From: Colwellia psychrerythraea 34H
Lineage (GTDB): Bacteria; Pseudomonadota; Gammaproteobacteria; Enterobacterales; Alteromonadaceae
Reading direction: 5' to 3'
NCBI RefSeq assembly: GCF_000012325.1
Contig: NC_003910.7
Span: 5,270,001-5,334,000, forward strand
Length of the DNA: 64,000 nucleotides
Positions within the stretch are counted from its first letter, which is position 1. The number at the start of each line of letters is the position of its first letter. Both the position numbers and the translations under genes were made by a program. Positions 57,421 to 64,000 of this stretch are shown here, piece after piece. The notes under the pieces are model-generated. The model worked only from the letters and a program-made list of their open reading frames with translations, was not told the DNA's origin and did no database searches.

Positions 57421-58611
57421 TCAACAATTTACTAATGATAGTATTTGTTCAATTTGTGCTTGGCGACTTAACTCATCACAATTACGTTCGTTAACTTGAA
57501 AATTTAGAAGGCGAGGGAATTCGCTAACAATACAATCTTCGTCATCATAATCAGAGTACACGACATTATCGGAATATTTATCAAGTAATTTCTTTGTTGC
57601 ACCGTCAGCACCGATTACCGCCCATACGGGTCGGTTTAGTGCCAAATATTCATACGCTTTTGTTGGGATCTGTCTATCGAATCGACTACCTTGCAGTAAT
57701 AACAATGCATCAGCACTTTTGGCAATTGCTAAAGCAGCTTCCATAGGTACTGGCGGTTCAATGGATACCTCAAATGATTTAGCGGTATTTTTTAGGTGAT
57801 TTTGCGTGCTTAAATCAGGTATATCACCAATTAACCTCAATTTGATTTTTTTATCTGTATGTTTGCAATTTTTTTCTATTGCTCGAACAATTGGCTTTAT
57901 ATCCCGGCCTTCATTATAGAAAGAACCAATATGAACTAATTCAAACGTGTTATTTAATTTAGGATTGTCAGCCTTTATTTGATTAATTATGTCTCGGTCA
58001 AATCCGTTACCTATTACAGTCGTATTTGTATTGAACTGATAGTAATCCTTTAGGCTTTGGGTACTGTCTTCTGTACAGGTTATTATTTCTTGACTAAGTG
58101 ATACAGCACGCTCAACAATCGGCTGACAAACTTTTGTTTTTGCACTTTCATCAACTTTATCGTAAATCCAATAAGGAGGATCTCTAAAATCAGTAATCAA
58201 TTTTTTCCCTGTCGCACGTGCTATTTTTTCTGCGACATCAACAGAAGCAAAATCAGGGAAAGAGGTAAAGATAAGGTCAATATCAAGTTTTTTAACTAAG
58301 TTTTTACCTTTATTAACAGCAAAAGGGATCCATGTTGCATATTTTCCAGTTTTAGCTAATGAAGGATAAATTGGTAATCGCCTACTGCTTAATAATCGTC
58401 TTTGTAACAAACTTAATGTAAAAGCTCGATAAATATTATTTTCACTATCAAATATCTGGTTTGATTTTAAACCTTGTGCGGATGTAATCGTTGATAATAT
58501 TGCGACAAAATGGCCGTGCTGCTCAAGAAACCTTTTGAAAAAACGAATACGATTTACCCCACTAGCAGAAAATGGTTCATATTCTGTGATGACAATTAAG
58601 ATTCTAGTCAT
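57421..58611 (-). CDS. glycosyltransferase family 4
   Basis: 396 residues. The N-terminus RILIVITEYEPFSASGVNRI with IRFFKRFLEQHGH, and the donor domain FELVHIGSFYNEGRDIKPIV, then PTKAYEYLALNRPVWAVIG, fit GT4 enzymes with the N-terminal pattern often seen in WbuB/WcaI-like proteins. DLIFTSFPDFASVDVAEKIA is the acceptor-side helix. It overlaps the flippase gene by 8 bases, implying coupled translation. Confidence 0.82.
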   Translation of the reverse strand: MTRILIVITEYEPFSASGVNRIRFFKRFLEQHGHFVAILSTITSAQGLKSNQIFDSENNIYRAFTLSLLQRRLLSSRRLPIYPSLAKTGKYATWIPFAVNKGKNLVKKLDIDLIFTSFPDFASVDVAEKIARATGKKLITDFRDPPYWIYDKVDESAKTKVCQPIVERAVSLSQEIITCTEDSTQSLKDYYQFNTNTTVIGNGFDRDIINQIKADNPKLNNTFELVHIGSFYNEGRDIKPIVRAIEKNCKHTDKKIKLRLIGDIPDLSTQNHLKNTAKSFEVSIEPPVPMEAALAIAKSADALLLLQGSRFDRQIPTKAYEYLALNRPVWAVIGADGATKKLLDKYSDNVVYSDYDDEDCIVSEFPRLLNFQVNERNCDELSRQAQIEQILSLVNC

Positions 58612-60103
58612 GAGCTTTTCCTGTTTTTATTAGCATACCAAGCAACTTCTGTTTAACCTCTTTATCTAGCAGCATAGGCCATGCAATAAGCAACGCTATA
58701 CAAACACAAGCAATCGCTGCAATAATTAGCTGCCCCCAATTAAGAGGTTCAAATAATTGCATCATACTTATACCCAAGACAACAAGCAAAATGTATAAAA
58801 CCACAAGTTTGATGAATTCCAAGATTGGTTTTAAAACTGGTAATTCTGTATATTTATTTAATAAGACTAAATGCAAAATAACATCAGATACAAAAAAACT
58901 ACATGCAGTCGCAATGGCTATCCCCAATAATCCCCACTGACTACCTAACACTAACGATAAACCGATGTTTAATAAAGCCCCAAGCAAATTAACAACCGAC
59001 AACAACTGGTGTTGAGCTTTTGCTAACAATAAACTACTGATCGGGCGAGAAACCGTTCGACAAATATAAGCAAACCCGAGTATTGGAGCTAGTTGCCCTG
59101 CTTGAGCATAATCAAGGCCTATCCATAACGTGATAAAATCTTCGGCTAAAATAGCCAATGGCATATACAGTAAAATGACGGTAAAAAAATTAATACTGAT
59201 GATCAGTTTGAATGTCCCATCCAGCCCTGTATTTCTAGCAACCATTTTGGTAAGTACTGGTTGAAAAACACCAACGATAGCTCCAACTAGTGATTCAACT
59301 TGATTCATCAAACTATTAATTACATTGTAAATAGCGACAAATTTCAAACCTAATAAATGACTAATAATAATGGGATCTACTCGTCGATTAACACTCTTTG
59401 CCATTCCCATCAAAATAAGATGTTTGGAGAATGCGAATAATTGCCTAACTTCGCTAAACTTAACCAAGTGGAGAACAAACTTGAATTCCGGATGAAGTTT
59501 ACGGGCAAAATGCATTTTTAAGCTGTGTGTCAGTATATCTGCAGCAATTGTGGCAAACACTGCCCCATAAATATTCATATCAATAATTAGGTAAAATACC
59601 AGTATTGATTTTACCACCATATTAAGAGTACCGAGGTTCGCATCAATATCCATGCGAAGATACGCAGTGAAGAAACCGTGAAAACAATTCATGATAAAAT
59701 CTAAAAAAACTTTAATCGCTAATATCGAAAAAGCTATTGTTGCAATTGACTGTTCTTTTTCATTTATTCCGAGTAACTCAGGAAAAAAGGCAAGCACCAA
59801 AACACAAAAAGCAGCAATAAAGCCCAAAACAGAAAATAAGGCTACAGCAACTGAAAAAACTATATTTATACGGTGGTTGTCTTTATTTTCCAGTGCTAAT
59901 ACGATGTTTCTTTGTACTGCATAAGCAAAGCCAAGATCTATAAAATTAAACCAACCTAATGCTGAAAGAATTAGAATCCATAGCCCGTAGTGGGCATCAC
60001 CTAGATGATGAATAAGATAGGGTGTTAACACTAGCGATATTACGGTAATAATAATAACTTCTAATGTTCTAAACGTTGAACTTTTAATTAATTGTTTTTT
60101 CAT
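58604..60103 (-). CDS. polysaccharide flippase (Wzx/MATE-like)
   Basis: A protein of 499 residues with about 13-14 membrane helices. The N-terminal LIKSSTFRTLEVIIITVISL and the LIHHLGDAHYGLWILILSAL segment are typical of the polysaccharide biosynthesis/oligosaccharide flippase superfamily. It should move the lipid-linked repeat unit to the periplasmic face for the ligase/polymerase at 49903. It is first in the leftward unit and divergent from the CapK-like gene. Confidence 0.9.
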   Translation of the reverse strand: MKKQLIKSSTFRTLEVIIITVISLVLTPYLIHHLGDAHYGLWILILSALGWFNFIDLGFAYAVQRNIVLALENKDNHRINIVFSVAVALFSVLGFIAAFCVLVLAFFPELLGINEKEQSIATIAFSILAIKVFLDFIMNCFHGFFTAYLRMDIDANLGTLNMVVKSILVFYLIIDMNIYGAVFATIAADILTHSLKMHFARKLHPEFKFVLHLVKFSEVRQLFAFSKHLILMGMAKSVNRRVDPIIISHLLGLKFVAIYNVINSLMNQVESLVGAIVGVFQPVLTKMVARNTGLDGTFKLIISINFFTVILLYMPLAILAEDFITLWIGLDYAQAGQLAPILGFAYICRTVSRPISSLLLAKAQHQLLSVVNLLGALLNIGLSLVLGSQWGLLGIAIATACSFFVSDVILHLVLLNKYTELPVLKPILEFIKLVVLYILLVVLGISMMQLFEPLNWGQLIIAAIACVCIALLIAWPMLLDKEVKQKLLGMLIKTGKAHD

Positions 60104-60391
60104 TAAAACTTAACCGCACTAACCTTGTAAAAATATGGCACAAAATAACTGTAATTACGCGCTTGTACAACAATAGACACTAAATACTGAGTCACAAAAC
60201 TTCCTTATTTATCAAATCATCACAATGTAACATTATGTAATCGGTTTATCTTTATCTTTGTTGAAAATACGAGTTGTTCTAAGTAAATAAAAATCTATAA
60301 CTAATACTACAAAAATGTTACTTTCATTTGTATTTTTTGTTAAATTAAAGGCACTTATACTCATTCATTCAATTTTAGGATTTTAGCAGTT
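60104..60391. promoter_or_regulatory. divergent promoter region of the locus
   Basis: This 288-bp AT-rich gap separates the leftward flippase unit from the rightward CapK-like unit and must drive both. No convincing sigma-70 pair, sigma-54 site or strong palindrome was picked out by eye. Confidence 0.4.
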
Positions 60392-61732
60392 ATGTACGCT
60401 TTTATTTTACGACGTTTTTTAATGCCTGCTTATGAAAAAATAAAAGGCAAAAATTTACTGCACCACCTTGAAATTTATGAAAGTAATTTAACACTAACGA
60501 AAAAGCAGCTTGAGGATAAACAGTGGCAAGCCCTTGAGGCTTTAATTACACACGCATTTGAGTACACATCTTTTTATCCTAAACATTGGGCTAAATCAGG
60601 AATAAATTCAAGAAATGATATAAAATGCATGGCTGATTTTGCCAAACTCCCTGTCGTTACTAAAGATGATATTTCCGCGCATTATAGTGATTTACTCGCG
60701 AGTAATTATTCAAATAATATAAAGAAATCTACCGGTGGCTCCACTGGTCAACCGTTTAGCTTCGAATTAAACACCGACAGTAATACTAGGCGTGAAGCCA
60801 TAATGTGGCGTGGCTATGGCTGGCTAGGTGCAGGGTTAGGACATAAAACCCTTTATTTATGGGGAGCTGATGTTGGCGAACCCACCTTTTTAAAAAGAAT
60901 GAAAACAGACCTTTATCATAAGTTTTATAATCGCAAAATGCTTAATTCATTTGCAATGGATAAAGATAATATGATTGATTATGTAAAAGAGATTAGTGCT
61001 TATAAACCCAAGGCATTAGTGTCTTATGTTAATCCACTTTATGAACTTGCCTGTTATATCAATAAAAACAATACACCGGTTTTTTCTCCTAACACTATTT
61101 TAACGGGAGCCGAACCCCTTCATGACTTCCAACGCACTGAAATAGAAAAGGCTTTTAACTGCAATGTTTACGACACCTTCGGTTGTCGAGAATTTATGTT
61201 AATGTCTGCGGAGTGCACTGAGTATAAGAACTTACACATTAATAGTGATCACTTAGTAGTTGAAACGCTTTCAGAGCAAGGTAAACCGGTTTATGAGCAG
61301 AGTGGCGATTTAGTTATAACCGATTTGTATAATTTTGGCATGCCTCTTATTCGTTATGTAAATGGTGATAGAGCTACACTGATAAATGAACCCTGCCGTT
61401 GTGGTAACCCGCTACCTTTGATGAGTAGTGTGGATGGCAGGAAACTAGATATTATAAAAACACCATCAGGGAAAACCATTCCCGGAGAATTATTTCCGCA
61501 CTTGTTTAAAGAGTTCAAAGGTATTTCCCGTTTTCAAGTGAAGCAGAGCAAAATTGATGAAGTGCATATTTTCATTATTGCCAACGAAAAATTCACAAAA
61601 GAAGATCAAAACAACATTACTACTGAAATAAATAAATATGCAACCAATGAACTTAATTTAAAATTTAAATTAGTTGATGACATTCCATTAACTATTAGCG
61701 GCAAACATAGAGTGACTATTTGTGAAGTCTGA
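60392..61732 (+). CDS. CapK/PaaK-like AMP-forming ligase
   Basis: 446 residues of the phenylacetate-CoA ligase/CapK family. The ATP loop is STGGSTGQPF (113-122); YDTFGCREFMLMSAECTEY and DLVITDLYNFGMPLIRYVNGD are the adenylate-forming core, and the C-terminal lid has SGKHRVTICEV. In polysaccharide loci such proteins are thought to activate an acid for attachment to a sugar. It overlaps the next gene by 11 bases. Confidence 0.85.
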   Translation: MYAFILRRFLMPAYEKIKGKNLLHHLEIYESNLTLTKKQLEDKQWQALEALITHAFEYTSFYPKHWAKSGINSRNDIKCMADFAKLPVVTKDDISAHYSDLLASNYSNNIKKSTGGSTGQPFSFELNTDSNTRREAIMWRGYGWLGAGLGHKTLYLWGADVGEPTFLKRMKTDLYHKFYNRKMLNSFAMDKDNMIDYVKEISAYKPKALVSYVNPLYELACYINKNNTPVFSPNTILTGAEPLHDFQRTEIEKAFNCNVYDTFGCREFMLMSAECTEYKNLHINSDHLVVETLSEQGKPVYEQSGDLVITDLYNFGMPLIRYVNGDRATLINEPCRCGNPLPLMSSVDGRKLDIIKTPSGKTIPGELFPHLFKEFKGISRFQVKQSKIDEVHIFIIANEKFTKEDQNNITTEINKYATNELNLKFKLVDDIPLTISGKHRVTICEV

Positions 61733-62858
61733 TACAAAAAATAAAAGTTCATTGGTAATTATAACTAATTTATTCCCACTTCCTTGGGAGCCTAATAGAG
61801 CAACCTTTAACCGCCAACAATTCGCTCAACTTGATGACGAGTTTGACAAAAGTGTATTAGTGCCTATAGCCTTTTCTGAATGGTTTTCTCATAAAAAGGA
61901 AATAAAGCAAACTGAAAATTTAAGATACGTTCCCTACTTTTATCTGCCTAAAGTGGGGCGTCGTTTTTATAGTGTCTTTATGTTTTTGTCTATTTTAATG
62001 CACTCTGGTTGGTGGTTAATTAATAAAAAGCCGAAAATAATATTGGCGAGTTGGGCTTTTCCTGAAGCGGTTGCCGCCAGTTGGTTAAGTAAGTTATTTA
62101 ACTGTCATTTCTTTTTTAAAGTTCACGGTAGCGATATTAACCTACATGGAAAAATTCCCGCTCGGGCTCAACAAATAGTAAAGGCAGCTAAAAGAGCATC
62201 GGGTATTTTATCAGTTTCAAAAGCACTCGCAGATGAAATGGTAGGCATGGGTATTGAACGGAAAAAAATATCGGTTATTTATAATGGCGTTGACCATCAA
62301 AGGTTCGGTGTAGAAACAAAAACACCATTAAGCGGTGACTATCTTTTATATGTTGGAAACTTAAAGCATGACAAAGGTGTCGTCGAGCTTATCAAGGGGT
62401 TTGCAAACATCTGTGAGAATTATCCTACATTACATCTTGTCTATGCAGGGTCTGGCGTAGAGAAAGAACGGCTTGTTGAATTGTCAAAAACACTCAATAT
62501 TGCTGATAAAGTTCAATTACTGGGCTCTGTTGAACATCATAAATTACCCGCGCTGATTACTCACGCTAAAGCATTAGTATTACCCAGTTATAACGAAGGG
62601 GTTCCTAATGTTATTTTAGAAGCTATGGCTTGTGGCACGCCTGTATTAGCAACAAGAGTTGGTGGAATTCCGGAAGTAATAGACGAAAAAATCTGTGGCA
62701 AGTTAATTAAACTACGCTGTGAAATAGCGGTAGAGAATGGCTTAAATTACATACTCAATCAACCTTGGAATAAGAAACAAATACAAGCGCATAGTAAAAA
62801 ATTCACATGGGAAAACAATAAACGCCAACTCATTGAGTTACTGTCAGTTAATAACTAA
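61722..62858 (+). CDS. glycosyltransferase family 4
   Basis: 378 residues, GT-B fold. LVIITNLFPLPWEPNRATFN, FFFKVHGSDINLHGKIPARA, LLYVGNLKHDKGVVELIKGF and PSYNEGVPNVILEAMACGTP are the typical N-terminal, acceptor and donor segments. Its start lies inside the end of the CapK-like gene, so the two are translated together. Confidence 0.9.
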   Translation: MKSDTKNKSSLVIITNLFPLPWEPNRATFNRQQFAQLDDEFDKSVLVPIAFSEWFSHKKEIKQTENLRYVPYFYLPKVGRRFYSVFMFLSILMHSGWWLINKKPKIILASWAFPEAVAASWLSKLFNCHFFFKVHGSDINLHGKIPARAQQIVKAAKRASGILSVSKALADEMVGMGIERKKISVIYNGVDHQRFGVETKTPLSGDYLLYVGNLKHDKGVVELIKGFANICENYPTLHLVYAGSGVEKERLVELSKTLNIADKVQLLGSVEHHKLPALITHAKALVLPSYNEGVPNVILEAMACGTPVLATRVGGIPEVIDEKICGKLIKLRCEIAVENGLNYILNQPWNKKQIQAHSKKFTWENNKRQLIELLSVNN

Positions 62859-62945
62859 TTTGAGAAATAAAGTTATATTGGCAAAGGTTAAATTACTGTT
62901 ACAATGTTTTTATAACGTTTCATTTTTCGACGGACTCGAAGTTTA

Positions 62946-63581
62946 ATGCGAAATAAAATTATATATTTCATACGATCTAAGCTCTTGCCTGATAGCTTGT
63001 TTTTGATCAATGGGAAAAGAGAGTCTAAATCACTTTATTTAACTTTTGACGATGGTCCTGTTCAAGGTGTCACTGAAGAGTTACTTGAATTACTTGCACA
63101 ACATAAAGTAAAAGCTACTTTTTTTATTATTGGCTCTCGCATCAGCAAATCATCGGATTTACTAAAAAAGATACATCAACAAAAACATACAATTGCAAAT
63201 CATTCATACAGCCACCCTAATTTCACTAAGTTATCAAGTGAAACAATGCTTGAACAAATAATCACAACAAATGAGCTAATTAGGGCAACTACTCAACAAT
63301 GTTGTCGATTATTTCGCGCCCCCCAAGGCCGCTGGAGTATCAGGTTACTGTTTAAGTTATTTCGTTTAAAAATGACAGCAGTACATTGGAGTCGAGACTC
63401 TATGGATTTTCTTAAAGAGCAACCAGAAAAAATTGTGAAACGTTTTATTGATGAGCCAGTAAAGAATGGCGACATTATATTATTTCATGATGATAACTCT
63501 CGTTGTATCGAGGCGTTAAAAACCTTAATACCCCATTGGCATTCTCAAGGTTTTAGTCTCAACGCATTGGAGAATAAATAA
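62946..63581 (+). CDS. polysaccharide deacetylase (NodB-like)
   Basis: 211 residues of carbohydrate esterase family 4. YLTFDDGPVQGV (catalytic and metal aspartates at 35-36) and NHSYSHPNF (metal histidines 86 and 90) are intact, with FRAPQGRWS and the C-terminal GDIILFHDDN. It removes N-acetyl groups from amino sugars. No clear signal peptide is present, although the N-terminus is basic and weakly hydrophobic, so its location is uncertain. Exosortase-linked loci commonly encode such a deacetylase. Confidence 0.88.
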   Translation: MRNKIIYFIRSKLLPDSLFLINGKRESKSLYLTFDDGPVQGVTEELLELLAQHKVKATFFIIGSRISKSSDLLKKIHQQKHTIANHSYSHPNFTKLSSETMLEQIITTNELIRATTQQCCRLFRAPQGRWSIRLLFKLFRLKMTAVHWSRDSMDFLKEQPEKIVKRFIDEPVKNGDIILFHDDNSRCIEALKTLIPHWHSQGFSLNALENK

Positions 63582-63583
63582 AA

Positions 63584-64000
63584 GTGAATATTCTGTTTCA
63601 TCATAGAACTCGTGGGCGTGGTGCCGAAGGTGTTCATATAAGAGGCGTGGTCAAAGGTTTAAGGCAGTTAAATAATCGTGTTGATATCTTATCCTTGCCC
63701 GGAGCTGAGCCTGAAGTTGAAGAAGCAAAAGCTATTGATGAAAAGGTGAATCAGCCTCCGACTAAAAAAAGTAGTTTTTCCATACTTTCTGATCTCACTA
63801 AACATGTACCAGAATTTGTTTTCGAACTTTTTGAGCTTGCGTTTAATTTAATCGCGGTAATACGTTTACGTAAAACCGTTAAAGAAAAAAACATTACCCT
63901 TATTTACGAGCGTTATTCCTTATTTATGTTTGCCAGTGTTTGGTGGGCAAAACGTCATAACTTACCTATAGTGTTAGAAATCAACGACTCTTGCCAAGTC
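63584..64000 (+). CDS. glycosyltransferase, GT4-like, 5' part
   Basis: From GTG 63584, two bases after the deacetylase stop, the frame reads NILFHHRTRGRGAEGVHIRG and VVKGLRQLNNRVDILSLPG and stays open to the window end. IYERYSLFMFASVWWAKRHN and LPIVLEINDS are typical of the N-terminal domain of GT4 enzymes, in which the acceptor-side residues sit before the central helix. TTGGAG lies upstream as a Shine-Dalgarno. The donor domain is outside the window. Confidence 0.75.
   Translation, partial: MNILFHHRTRGRGAEGVHIRGVVKGLRQLNNRVDILSLPGAEPEVEEAKAIDEKVNQPPTKKSSFSILSDLTKHVPEFVFELFELAFNLIAVIRLRKTVKEKNITLIYERYSLFMFASVWWAKRHNLPIVLEINDSCQV

Noticed and set aside
60104..60391. Sigma-54 promoter suggested by TGGCAC near 60133
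   Set aside because: The required second half (TTGCA at the right spacing) is absent.
1..64000. CRISPR arrays, tRNA or rRNA genes, prophage
   Set aside because: No regularly spaced repeats, no tRNA/rRNA signatures and no phage gene cluster were recognised on either strand.

Overview
The window looks like chromosomal DNA of an AT-rich marine gammaproteobacterium, most likely Colwellia or a close relative (Alteromonadales). This is inferred from gene content and order (tex next to greB, gmk-rpoZ-spoT-ridA-trmH-recG, convergent polA) and from the protein sequences; no database search was made.

Bases 1-9,900: the 3' end of a DcaP-like porin gene, a Cache-domain chemoreceptor, tex and greB in divergent orientation, a TraF-like outer-membrane protein, a cyclophilin-type isomerase and a DUF445 membrane protein. 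Between the chemoreceptor and tex, a tandem duplication on the minus strand carries two probable iron-responsive small RNAs. Each has a consensus promoter (17-nt spacer) overlapped by a near-perfect Fur box, a 67-nt block identical in both copies, a 14-bp hairpin and an intrinsic terminator. The layout recalls the paired PrrF RNAs of Pseudomonas, without visible sequence similarity to them. This is the most interesting item in the window.

Bases 10,000-34,350: housekeeping genes. They include an aromatic aminotransferase with a leader that can fold in competing ways, the gmk/rpoZ/spoT/ridA/trmH/recG cluster, polA, a DUF4399 protein, a frameshifted transglutaminase/TPR lipoprotein gene, glutathione reductase, a large propeller-PAS-GGDEF-EAL sensor, oligopeptidase A and a 3-methyladenine glycosylase-like protein. 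Several intergenic gaps hold inverted-repeat elements.

Bases 34,351-64,000: an exopolysaccharide/exosortase locus. It contains manC, an exosortase, many glycosyltransferases, an asparagine-synthase-like protein, three membrane acyltransferases, two FemAB-like and one GNAT-like acyltransferase, an O-antigen-ligase-like protein, a flippase, a CapK/PaaK-like adenylating enzyme and a polysaccharide deacetylase. Together these could build, modify, flip and polymerise a surface polysaccharide, with the exosortase anchoring PEP-CTERM proteins. No PEP-CTERM protein is visible in the window.

Bases 35,800-43,500 are a decay zone inside this locus: an IS1595-type transposase remnant, an rfbA stub, a broken secreted-protein gene, a broken GT4 gene, and a tandem duplication of an endonuclease/exonuclease/phosphatase-family gene whose downstream partner is broken in both copies.
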